Source: Streptomyces termitum
GTDB taxonomy: Bacteria; Actinomycetota; Actinomycetes; Streptomycetales; Streptomycetaceae
Direction of reading: 5' to 3'
Length of the DNA stretch: 64,000 nucleotides
NCBI RefSeq assembly: GCF_014650175.1
Contig: NZ_BMUL01000007.1
Location: 310,001-374,000 of the forward strand
This document shows positions 27,142 to 36,972 of this stretch, one piece after another. Position numbers and translations under genes: made by a program. Within the stretch, counting starts at the first letter, position 1. Every line of letters starts with the position of its first letter. The notes under the pieces were generated by a model. That model searched no databases and had not been told where the DNA came from. It saw only the letters and a program-made list of their open reading frames with translations.

Positions 27142-28443
27142 TCACCCCTTCGCCCCGGCCTCCACCGGCCCGCCGGCCGGATCCGTCGCGGTCTCCGCAC
27201 GCCCGCCGTCCCCGCACCCGTCGTCCGCGCCGACCTCCACCGGCCCGCCGTCCGGGTCCGCCCCGCGCGTCCACTCCGGGCCCAGCCGCAGGGGCCGCCA
27301 CGGCAGGAGGGCCGCGGGCAGCCGGTCGCGGCGCAGGACCCGGCCGTCCTGGGCGACGGTCAGCACCGGCCGTACGAGGACCCGCCCGGCCCGCACCAGC
27401 AGCGGCCCCGGCTCCGGCCCGAGGAGGTCCGGCCGCACCCGGGCCAGCGCCCCCGCCGCCACCACCGGCGGGCCCTGCGCCGCGCCGGACGCGCGCCCGG
27501 CGAGGAACGCCAGGACGGCCCCGGCGGCGGCCCGGCCCTCGGCGGCGGCCCGCACCGCGGGCCCGCCGCCGCCCAGCAGGCCGCCCGCCGCGAACACCCC
27601 CGGCGCGGTGGTCCGCAGCGCCCCGTCGGCCACCGGGCCCCGCCCGCCGGGGGCGAGCGGCAGCCCCGCCGCGCGGGCCACGTCGTGCTCGGCGACCCAG
27701 TCGCCGGTGAGGACCAGGGTGTCGCAGGCCAGCGTCCGCGACCGCCCGTCCGGGCCCCGTACCACCACCGAGGCGAGCCGCCCCCGCCCGGTCAGCTCCG
27801 TCACCGCCGTCTCCGCGAGGACCGGCGCGCCCACGGCGCCGACCGCCGCGCGCGGCCCCGGGCACACCACGGCCGCGACCGCCACGCCCGCACCGCGCAG
27901 CAGCCGCACGGCGTGCCGGGCCGCCGGGTCGTCGCCGAGGACCACGGCGCGCCGCCCGATCCGCTCCGGGCGCGGCCCGAACACCTCCAGCGTCCGCAGC
28001 AGCCCGCCGGTGGTGAAGACCCCCTCGGCCCGGGTGCCGGGCAGCAGCCGGGCCGCCCGGGACCGCTCCCGGGCGCCGGTCGCGAGCACCACCGCCCGCG
28101 CCCGCACCGTCTCCGGGCCGGTCGGGGCGGTGACCTCCAGGAGCAGCGGCGCGGCCCAGCCGGTGGCCGACACGCCGGTGCGCAGGGCCGCTCCCGCGCG
28201 GACCGCCGCGCCGACCGCCCGGCGGGCGTGGCCGGGGCCGTCGAGGGGTCGGCCCCGGGCGTCCGCGCCGAAGCCGGTGCCGGGGCAGAGGCGGGGCAGG
28301 CCGCCGGGGGCCGCGTCCCGCTCCAGGACCTCGACCCGCCCGGCGCCGGCCGCCGCCAGCCGGGCCGCCGCCGCGAGCCCCGCCGGGCCCGCGCCGACCA
28401 CCAGCACGTCCACCGCCCGTTCCGTCGGTTCCGGTCCGTTCAC
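27142..28443 (-). CDS. FAD/NAD-dependent oxidoreductase, partner of the upstream dehydrogenase
   Basis: 433 residues from GTG 28443, overlapping the preceding stop by 4 nt (GTGA), so translation is coupled. The FAD-binding motif VLVVGAGPAGLAAAARLAAA is at the N-terminus, VVLATGARERSRAARLLPGT near 125, a second nucleotide fold around 165 (RRAVVLGDDPAARHAVRLL), and ATAPGVFAAGGLL-like near 300. This resembles the B-type flavoprotein subunits found with GlpA/HcnC-like dehydrogenases. The C-terminus is a Gly/Asp-rich tail. In this operon it probably accepts electrons or works with the iron-sulfur-containing dehydrogenase upstream. Confidence 0.85.
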   Translation of the reverse strand: MNGPEPTERAVDVLVVGAGPAGLAAAARLAAAGAGRVEVLERDAAPGGLPRLCPGTGFGADARGRPLDGPGHARRAVGAAVRAGAALRTGVSATGWAAPLLLEVTAPTGPETVRARAVVLATGARERSRAARLLPGTRAEGVFTTGGLLRTLEVFGPRPERIGRRAVVLGDDPAARHAVRLLRGAGVAVAAVVCPGPRAAVGAVGAPVLAETAVTELTGRGRLASVVVRGPDGRSRTLACDTLVLTGDWVAEHDVARAAGLPLAPGGRGPVADGALRTTAPGVFAAGGLLGGGGPAVRAAAEGRAAAGAVLAFLAGRASGAAQGPPVVAAGALARVRPDLLGPEPGPLLVRAGRVLVRPVLTVAQDGRVLRRDRLPAALLPWRPLRLGPEWTRGADPDGGPVEVGADDGCGDGGRAETATDPAGGPVEAGAKG

Positions 28444-30166
28444 CGGCGGCCGTCCTTCCCGTGCTCCTCCAGCAGGGCGCGCACGGCGGCCCCGCAGTGC
28501 GTGCCCTGGCAGTCGCCGGCCCCGGCCCGGGTGCGGCGGCGCAGCCCGCCGGGCCCGGCGGGCGGCACGGGCGAGGCGAGCGCGGCCAGCAGCGCGCCCC
28601 GGGTGACGTGCTCGCAGTGGCAGACCACCGCGCGGCGCGCCGGATCGCGGTCGGGGCGCGCCGCGCGGGGGTCCGGCATCCGCACCGGGGCGAGCGGGCG
28701 TTCCGGCCCGGCGCGCAGCCCGCACTCGGCGAGCAGCCCGAGGACGTGCTCGGCGAGCGCCAGGGAGGCGGACAGGCCGGTGGAGCGGATCCCGCCGACG
28801 GTCACGTACCGCAGCGCCGGGTGGGCGGCGCACCGGTAGTCCTCCCGTCCGGTGGCGGCCCGCAGTCCCGCGTAGACGGCGGTCACCTCCTCGTCGGCCA
28901 GGCCGGGCACGATCCGCGCGCCCCGCTCCCGCAGCCCGGCGAGGCCGTCGGCGGTGGTGCCGGTGGCGGTGCGGTCGTCGAGGTCCTCGGCGGTCGGCCC
29001 GACGAGCACGTTGCCGTACACGGTGGGGGCGACGAGGACGCCCTTGCCGAGCGGCCCCGGCACGGGCAGCAGGATGTGCCGGACCAGGTCGCGGGCGGCC
29101 CTGCCGTGCACGAGGAGCTGGCCCCGGCGCGGGGTGACGGTGGAGTCGGCGACGCCGAGGAGGGCGTCGAAGCGGTCCGCGTACAGGCCGCAGGCGTTGA
29201 CCAGGTGGCGGGCGGTGAGAGTGCCCCGGGTGGTGGTCAGCCGGTGCGGGGCGCCGGGCCCCGGCGTGCCGACCGAGGTGACCCGGCAGCCGAGGTGGAG
29301 GTCGGTGCCGTTCAGGACGGCCTGGGAGGCGTAGGCGAGGGGGGTGCTCCAGGGGCAGATCACCGACTCGCCGGGGACGGAGAGCGCGCCGAGCGCGCCG
29401 GGGCCGAGCCGGGGCTCGCGGTGGCGCAGCTCGTCCGGGCCGAGGAGGCGGGTGGCGCGGTGGCCGTTGCGGGCCGCCTTGGCGGCGAGGCCGGGCAGCG
29501 CGGCCCGCTGCTCCTCGTCCCAGGCGACGAGCAGCGCGCCGACCGGTTCGACGGGGATGCCGGTCTCGGCGGCGTAGGCGGTGAGGAGCCGGTGCCCGGT
29601 CCGGACGAGCCCGGCCTCCAGGGTGCCGGGGGAGGCGTCGAAACCGGTGTGGAGGATGGCGGTGTTGGCCTTCGAGGTGCCCTCGCCGACGTCGTCCGCC
29701 GCGTCGACGAGCGCGACCCGCAGCGGGTGGCGGGCCAGGGCGCGGGCGACGGCGCACCCGACGACCCCGGCACCGACCACCACGACGTCGTACGCGGCCT
29801 CCGCCCCGGCGGGCAGCGGCCCCCGCCGGCTCACCGCCCCCGGCACCGGCCGCCCGCCCCGCCCGCCTCGCGGGGAGCCACCGGCCTCCGCCCCGACGGT
29901 CCGGCGCGCCGGCCCCGGGGACGGCGCGCCGACCCGCCGCACGCGGCTCGGAGCCGTACCGGAGGACGACGCGTCCACCGGGCCCGCACCGGAGGACGAC
30001 ACACCGGCCGGGACCGGGGTGGAGGACGGGGCGTCGGCCGGGCCCGGGGTGGAGGGCGGGATCGCGGTCCGGCTCGGGCCGGTGGGCGGCGGGCCGGGCC
30101 GGGCCGGGGCGGAAGGGGGTGTGCCGGTGCCGGTGCCGGTGGCGGGAAGGGCTGTCGCCGTGGTGG

Positions 30167-30170
<4 letters not shown>
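28440..30170 (-). CDS. FAD-dependent glycerol-3-phosphate-dehydrogenase-like protein with C-terminal BFD-type [2Fe-2S] domain
   Basis: 576 residues from GTG 30170 (GTGA overlap with the kinase stop). Residues about 1-120 are a Pro/Gly/Ser/Thr-rich low-complexity extension of unknown role. The DAO fold starts at YDVVVVGAGVVGCAVARALA; TSKANTAILHTGFDASPGTL is typical of GlpA/YgaF-like enzymes. The C-terminal region has CHC and CQGTHC, the four-Cys ligand pattern of BFD-like [2Fe-2S] domains, as in GlpA. With glycerol kinase upstream, oxidation of glycerol 3-phosphate to dihydroxyacetone phosphate is the likely reaction. A real start nearer the FAD motif is possible but would break the coupling. 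Confidence 0.83.
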
Positions 30171-31615
<1,445 letters not shown>

Positions 31616-31928
31616 GAAGCCGCTCCCGTTCCTGGGGGACACCGGCGACGACCGGGCGGCCCGAGGGCTCCGCCGGGTGATCGTCCGGTCACGGAAAGGG
31701 GTCAGGCTGGCGGCCCCGCGGCGCCCCGTCAAGCATGCCGGGGCGACCCTGTCAGGTCGGTCCGTCAAACCTGACAGTAGCTCAAAATAGCTCTCTGTCT
31801 TGATAGTTGCGGTCACGGAGCAATCCCGGACGGTCACCTTCGGTCGCGCCTATAGTGAGCGCCGCTCGCCGACCGACCCCGCTCCACCGAGGACCGATGA
31901 CGACCCCCACGCCGCGCCCCGCCCCCCG

Positions 31929-32903
31929 ATGACCGGATCCGGATTCCGGCCCGTCTTCCACCCCGCCGGCCACGACCACGCCCTGCGCCACGCGCTCCAG
32001 GACCTGCGCGCCGGCCGCTGGGGCGCCATGGCCCGGCTCCTCGACGACACCCCCCACTGGGACGGCTGGACCCGCCGCACCCAGGTCCTCGCCACCGTCG
32101 CCGCCGGCACCGACGTCGTCCACGCCTGGCGCGCCGAGGACCCCGACAGCGCCGCCGCCGCCGTCATGCACGGCCGGGTCGCCGTCGAGCGCGCCGTCCG
32201 CGCCCACCGCGCCGGACACGCCCGGACCCGCACCCTGTGGCAGGAGGCGTGGACGGCCTGCCGGGAGGCCGCCGGGCGCGCCCCCGCCGACCCGGTGCCC
32301 TGGATCGGCCTGCTCGCCCTCGCCGCGCTCGACGCCCGTCGGCACATCGCCGAGCACCGCGTCCGCCCGCCCGCCCCCATGCTGCCGCCCGGCCCGTGGG
32401 GGCTCCTCGCCGAGGCCGACCGGCGGGACCCGTACAACCGCGAGGCGTACCACCGGATGCTCCAGTTCGTGTACGCGCGCAGCGACGGCCCGCTCTCGGA
32501 GGCCGTCAACTACGTCCAGTGGGCGGCCTCCACCGCCCCCACCGGCTCCCCGCTGCACGCCCTGCCGCTCTATGTGCGGGTCGAGCGCTACCGCCGCGCC
32601 CGGGGCCACGAGCACGCCCTCGACCTGCACTGGGTCGCCGAGGACGCGATCCGCGAGGCCCGGCACGCGATGGACGAGTGGTTCCTCTTCTGCGCCGTCC
32701 CCGAGGCGTCCCCGCTGGACCTCAACCACCTCGCGCACGCCCTCTACGGCGCGCTCCACTTCACCGACGCCGCCCGGGTCTTCGAGGCCCTCGGCCCCTA
32801 CTACACCACCCTGCCCTGGGCCGACCGGGTCCCGCGCCCGGCCGACCGGTCCCGCGCCGAGGAGGTCTTCCTGCGGGCCCGCGCCCGCTGCCTCGCCGGC
32901 TGA
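31929..32903 (+). CDS. Conserved hypothetical protein, helical repeat-like
   Basis: 324 residues from ATG 31929. Trp/His/Arg-rich and predicted mostly helical: HALRHALQDLRAGRWGAMAR, LWQEAWTACREAAGRAPADP and AHALYGALHFTDAARVFEAL resemble TPR-like pairs. No enzyme motif seen. An 11-codon ORF at 31897 with its own GAGG site ends in an ATGA overlap with this start, so translation may be coupled from that mini-ORF. Divergent from the glycerol kinase operon. The permease gene follows after 109 nt containing a repeat array. Confidence 0.65.
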   Translation: MTGSGFRPVFHPAGHDHALRHALQDLRAGRWGAMARLLDDTPHWDGWTRRTQVLATVAAGTDVVHAWRAEDPDSAAAAVMHGRVAVERAVRAHRAGHARTRTLWQEAWTACREAAGRAPADPVPWIGLLALAALDARRHIAEHRVRPPAPMLPPGPWGLLAEADRRDPYNREAYHRMLQFVYARSDGPLSEAVNYVQWAASTAPTGSPLHALPLYVRVERYRRARGHEHALDLHWVAEDAIREARHAMDEWFLFCAVPEASPLDLNHLAHALYGALHFTDAARVFEALGPYYTTLPWADRVPRPADRSRAEEVFLRARARCLAG

Positions 32904-32911
32904 CCCCCGAT

Positions 32912-32966
32912 CCGTCCCCGACCTGTCCCCGACCTGTCCCTGATCTGTCCTTGACCTGTTTTTGAT
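32912..32966 (+). repeat. Five tandem 11-bp repeats upstream of the permease gene
   Basis: Units CCGTCCCCGAC, CTGTCCCCGAC, CTGTCCCTGAT, CTGTCCTTGAC and CTGTTTTTGAT are head-to-tail with an exact 11-bp period, becoming more T-rich toward the gene. A further CCGTCCCCGAC lies at 32988-32998, just before the GGAGG of the permease. One unit per helical turn suggests a cooperative regulator-binding array. Confidence 0.85.
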
Positions 32967-33012
32967 CTGCCCCCCACAGGAACCCGTCCGTCCCCGACCC
33001 GGAGGTCCCCCG

Positions 33013-34545
33013 ATGCCCCGCTCCGCCCCCTCGGAAGCCCGGCGCACCCCGCCCGAGGCCCTGCCGGACGAGGAGGCCCGGCTGCGCGAACTGGGCTACC
33101 AGCCCGTCCTGGCCCGCCGCATGGGCGGCTTCGGCAACTTCGCCATCAGCTTCTCGGTCATCTCCGTCCTCTCCGGCTGCATGACCCTGTACGGCTTCGG
33201 CCTCGGCACCGGCGGCCCCGCCGTCATGCTCTGGGGCTGGGCCGGCGTCGGCCTCTTCGTCCTCTGCGTCGGCCTCGCCCTCGCCGAGGTCACCAGCGCC
33301 TACCCCACCTCCGGGGCGCTGTACTACATGGCCGACCGGCTCGGCGGCCGCCGCTGGGGCTGGTACACCGGCTGGCTCAACCTGCTCGGCCTGCTGGGCG
33401 CCATCGCCGGCATCGACTACGGCGCCGCCCTCTTCACCGGCGCCTTCCTGAACCTCCAGTGGGGCTTCGCGCCCACCCCGGGCTCCACCTTCCTCATCTT
33501 CCTGGCGATCCTGCTGCTGCACGCCGCGCTCAACCTCTTCGGCGTCCGCCTCGTCAGCGTCCTCAACTCGATCAGCGTCTGGTGGCACCTGGCCGGCGTC
33601 GCCGTCATCGTCGGCGCCCTCGCCCTGGTCCCCGACCACCACCAGTCGGCGAGCTTCGTCTTCACCGAGTTCGTCAACGACACCGGCTGGGCCAACCCGT
33701 TCTACGTCGCCGCGATCGGCCTGCTCCTCGCCCAGTACACCTTCTCCGGGTACGACGCCTCCGCCCACCTCTCGGAGGAGACCGCGAACGCCTCCGTCAC
33801 CGCCGCCAAGGGCATCGTCCGCGCCATCTGGGTCTCCTGGATCGCCGGCTTCGCCCTGCTCGCCGGACTCACCTTCGCCATCCAGGACTACGCGGGCACC
33901 GTGAACAGCGCGACCGGCGTGCCGCCCGCCCAGATCCTCCTGGACGCGCTCGGCACCGGCGGCGCCACCGCCCTGCTGCTCGTCGTGATCGTCGCCCAGC
34001 TGTTCTGCGGCAACGCCGAGGTGGCCGCCGCCAGCCGGATGGTCTTCGCCTTCAGCCGCGACAACGCCCTGCCCGGCTCCGCGACCTGGCGGAAGGTCAG
34101 CTCCCGCACCCAGACGCCGGTGCCCGCCGTCTGGCTCTCCGTCGCCGTCGCCGCCGTGCTCGCGCTGCCCTCGCTGTACTCGGCCACCGCCTACGGCGCG
34201 GTCACCGCGATCAACGTCATCGGCATCACGCCCGCCTATGCCATCCCGATCCTGCTGCGCCTGCGGGCCGGGCGTGCCTTCACGCCCGGCCCGTGGAGCC
34301 TCGGCCGCTGGAGCCGGCCGATCGGCTGGACCGCCGTCTGCTGGGTCGCCGTCGTCACCGTCCTGTTCTGCCTGCCGCAGAAGAGCCCGGTGACCGTGGA
34401 CACCATGAACTACGCGGTCATCGCGCTCGCCGCGGTGCTGCTCCTCTCCACCGTCTGGTGGTACGTCGCCCGCCGCTCGTACGGCACGCCGACCGCGTAC
34501 GGCAGCGCCCGCGAGGAGGCGGAGATCGCGGAGGGCATCGTCTGA
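33013..34545 (+). CDS. APC-superfamily amino acid permease
   Basis: 510 residues from ATG 33013, GGAGG eight bases upstream. About 12 transmembrane helices. The N-terminus reads LRELGYQPVLARRMGGFGNF, with AISFSVISVLSG, PTSGALYYMADRLGGRRWGW and FSGYDASAHLSEETANASVT. These are typical of the amino acid/choline (GABA-permease-like, ACT) group of APC transporters. It imports an amino acid, GABA or a related amine by proton symport. The GntR regulator is convergent. The upstream repeat array is the likely control site. Confidence 0.92.
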   Translation: MPRSAPSEARRTPPEALPDEEARLRELGYQPVLARRMGGFGNFAISFSVISVLSGCMTLYGFGLGTGGPAVMLWGWAGVGLFVLCVGLALAEVTSAYPTSGALYYMADRLGGRRWGWYTGWLNLLGLLGAIAGIDYGAALFTGAFLNLQWGFAPTPGSTFLIFLAILLLHAALNLFGVRLVSVLNSISVWWHLAGVAVIVGALALVPDHHQSASFVFTEFVNDTGWANPFYVAAIGLLLAQYTFSGYDASAHLSEETANASVTAAKGIVRAIWVSWIAGFALLAGLTFAIQDYAGTVNSATGVPPAQILLDALGTGGATALLLVVIVAQLFCGNAEVAAASRMVFAFSRDNALPGSATWRKVSSRTQTPVPAVWLSVAVAAVLALPSLYSATAYGAVTAINVIGITPAYAIPILLRLRAGRAFTPGPWSLGRWSRPIGWTAVCWVAVVTVLFCLPQKSPVTVDTMNYAVIALAAVLLLSTVWWYVARRSYGTPTAYGSAREEAEIAEGIV

Positions 34546-34585
34546 ACCGCGGCCCCCGGGCGGGAGCCCGCGCGCCCGGTCGTCG

Positions 34586-35422
34586 TCACGGACTGTATTC
34601 GTACGTCCAGGCCGCCTCCCGGGCCGAGAAGTCGATGTCCGTGATCTCCAGGACGTGCCCGTGCTGGTCGCTCACCACCCGGTGGACGCTCAGCCGGGCC
34701 GTCCCGCCGGGCACCGACCCGGGCTCGCCGGGCGGGATCCGCACCGACTCGCGGTGGGTGGCCCGCAGTCCGGCCTGGTGCATCCAGTGGTAGAGCAGGC
34801 GCAGGTCCGGCCGGTTCACCCCGTGGCGCATCCGCCGGTAGCGGGCGAGCTGCGGGATCTCGGCCAGCGCGGGCCGGGAGAACCACGACACCGCTCGCTG
34901 GAGCTCGGCCCCCTGCGGCGCGAGCACCGTGTGACGGTGCACCAGGGTCGGTTCGCCGGGGGTGAGTTCCAGCCGGGGCGCCAGCGCGGCGGGCGGCGGT
35001 TCCCAGCGGAGCGAGGCCCTGACCAGGGCGTCCGCGGCGCGCGGCCCGCCGGGGAAGACCGGTCTGGACGCGGCGGACTGCGCCTCGGACGGCCTGTCCC
35101 CGCCCGATGCCAGATCCGCCGCGAAGGTGCCCCGCCGGTCGGTGACCACGAGCCGCTCCTCGCGCAGCAGATGGAGCGCGCTGCGGACGGTCTGCCGGTT
35201 GACGTGGTACCGCTGCGCCAGGGACCGCTCCGAGGGGAGCCGGGTGCCGGGGGCGAGGGTGTGGCGGGCGAGGCCCTCCCGCAGGGCGGCGGCGACCCGC
35301 AGATAGCGGGGCACCTCCCCGTCGGTCACCTCTTCCCCCGGGGCCTCCCCGTCGGGTGCCCCCTTCCCCGTGGTCTCCCCACCGGGGGCCTCCTCGGGAG
35401 GCGGGTCATCGAGGACGTCCAT
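34586..35422 (-). CDS. GntR/HutC-family transcriptional regulator
   Basis: 278 residues from ATG 35422 (TTG 35428 in frame). An acidic Gly/Glu-rich N-terminal tail of about 40 residues precedes the GntR winged helix: VPRYLRVAAALREGLARHTL, GTRLPSERSLAQRYHVNRQT, VRSALHLLREERLV. The C-terminal UTRA effector domain follows (LVHRHTVLAPQGAEL to ARLSVHRVVSDQHGH). HutC-type regulators sense sugars, amino acids or their phosphates. A DasR-like palindrome lies about 60 nt upstream, suggesting autoregulation; it also lies upstream of the divergent DUF2252 gene. The permease gene converges on its 3' end. Confidence 0.9.
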   Translation of the reverse strand: MDVLDDPPPEEAPGGETTGKGAPDGEAPGEEVTDGEVPRYLRVAAALREGLARHTLAPGTRLPSERSLAQRYHVNRQTVRSALHLLREERLVVTDRRGTFAADLASGGDRPSEAQSAASRPVFPGGPRAADALVRASLRWEPPPAALAPRLELTPGEPTLVHRHTVLAPQGAELQRAVSWFSRPALAEIPQLARYRRMRHGVNRPDLRLLYHWMHQAGLRATHRESVRIPPGEPGSVPGGTARLSVHRVVSDQHGHVLEITDIDFSAREAAWTYEYSP

Positions 35423-35482
35423 GGTCAACCCCTTCTTCGCTCAGTGTGACAGCATGGGCCGTATGGGTGATCAATACCTATC

Positions 35483-35498
35483 ATTGGTCTAAACCATT
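35483..35498. promoter_or_regulatory. DasR-like (dre-type) GntR operator
   Basis: ATTGGTCTAAACCATT is a 16-bp palindrome broken only at the central bases. It closely resembles the GntR/HutC DasR-responsive element core TGGTCTAGACCA. It lies 60 nt upstream of the GntR start and 107 nt upstream of the DUF2252 gene. Confidence 0.65.
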
Positions 35499-35605
35499 CC
35501 GCTAGGGCGACCGTGCAGAGTGGCCGAAACCCGTGGCGCCCCCTGTAATGGGGACCAGGCGAGACCACCGGCCCCGGGCCGGCGGTGGAACAGGGGTGAA
35601 GCCGG

Positions 35606-36946
35606 ATGACGAAGCCCTCGGAACGCGCCGGACGCGGCCGCGCGGCCCGCAAGCGGGCCCCGCGCTCCTCCCACGGACGCTGGATACCCAGCGCCCAGCG
35701 CCCCGACCCGCTGGCCGTCCTGGAGCGCCAGTCCGCCGACCGGCTCCCCGACCTCGTCCCCGTCCGGTACGGGCGGATGGCCGCTTCCCCCTTCGCGTTC
35801 CTGCGCGGCGCCGCCGCCGTCATGGCCGCCGACCTCGCCGCCGGCCCCGACACCGGACTCACCGTCCAGCTCTGCGGCGACGCCCACCTCCTCAACTTCG
35901 GCGTCTACGCCTCACCCGAACGGACGCTCCTCTTCGACGTCAACGACTTCGACGAGACCCTCCCCGGCCCCTTCGAGTGGGACGTCAAACGGCTCGCCGC
36001 CAGCGTCGCCGTCGCCGCCCTCCAGAACGGCGCCTCCCGCGCCAAGGCCCACCGCGCCGCCCGCGTCGCCACCGAGGCGTACCGCACCGCCATGCGCCGC
36101 CTCGCCGGCCTCGGCGAACTCGCCGTCTGGTACGAGCGCATCGAGGCCGACGACCTCACCGCCCTGGTCCGCCCCGCCGAACGCGCCCGCCTCGACCGCA
36201 CCCTCGCCAAGGCCCGCCGCCGCACCAGCCTCCAGGCCCTCGACAAGCTCACCGCCCGGGGCGACGACGGCGTCCGCCGCATCGTGGAGGACCCGCCGCT
36301 CCTCGAACGGGTCGCCGACCTCGACCGGGTCACCCTCGGCAAGATCTTCAGCGACTACCGCAGCTCCCTCTCCGAGGAGCGCCGGCTCCTCCTCGACCGC
36401 TACCGCTTCCGCGACGCCGCCCGCAAGGCCGTCGGCGTCGGCAGCGTCGGCACCCGCTGCTTCGTCGTCCTCCTCGAAGGCCGCGACGACTCCGACCCCC
36501 TCGTCCTCCAGATCAAGGAGGCGGGCCGCTCCGTCCTGGAGGCGTACCTGCCGCCCACCGCCTACCCCCACCAGGGCCGCCGGGTGGTCTGCGGCCAGCG
36601 CCTCACCCAGGCCGCCAGCGACATCTTCCTCGGCTGGATGACCGGCCCCGAGCAGCGCCACTTCTACTGGCGCCAGCTGCGCGACATGAAGGGCTCCGCC
36701 GAGGTCGAGACGATGTCCTCCGCCACCCTGCGCGACTACGCGAGGCTCTGCGGGCGTGCCCTGGCCCGCGCCCACGCCCGCTCCGGCGACCGCGTAGCCA
36801 TCGCCGCCTACCTCGGCTCCTCCGACGTCTTCGACCGGGCCGTCGCCGACTTCTCCCTCGCCTACGCGAGCCAGAACGACGACGACTACGCGGCCCTCGG
36901 CGCCGGGATCGCCGCCGGCACGGTGACGGCGGCCCCCGGCCTCTGA
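35606..36946 (+). CDS. DUF2252 protein
   Basis: 446 residues from ATG 35606. DUF2252 features: RPDPLAVLERQSADRLPDLV, PFAFLRGAAAVMAADLA, LCGDAHLLNFGVYASPERTL and DVNDFDETLPGPFEWDVKRL. The GDxHxxNFG and FDxNDFDE patterns are those of aminoglycoside-phosphotransferase-like kinases, so a phosphotransfer role is plausible, but no substrate is known. The start follows a short leader and a GGTGAAGCCGG sequence. Divergent from the GntR regulator; the DasR-like palindrome between them could act on both. Confidence 0.9.
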   Translation: MTKPSERAGRGRAARKRAPRSSHGRWIPSAQRPDPLAVLERQSADRLPDLVPVRYGRMAASPFAFLRGAAAVMAADLAAGPDTGLTVQLCGDAHLLNFGVYASPERTLLFDVNDFDETLPGPFEWDVKRLAASVAVAALQNGASRAKAHRAARVATEAYRTAMRRLAGLGELAVWYERIEADDLTALVRPAERARLDRTLAKARRRTSLQALDKLTARGDDGVRRIVEDPPLLERVADLDRVTLGKIFSDYRSSLSEERRLLLDRYRFRDAARKAVGVGSVGTRCFVVLLEGRDDSDPLVLQIKEAGRSVLEAYLPPTAYPHQGRRVVCGQRLTQAASDIFLGWMTGPEQRHFYWRQLRDMKGSAEVETMSSATLRDYARLCGRALARAHARSGDRVAIAAYLGSSDVFDRAVADFSLAYASQNDDDYAALGAGIAAGTVTAAPGL

Positions 36947-36972
36947 ACCCGCCCGGGGCCCGCCGCCTCCGC

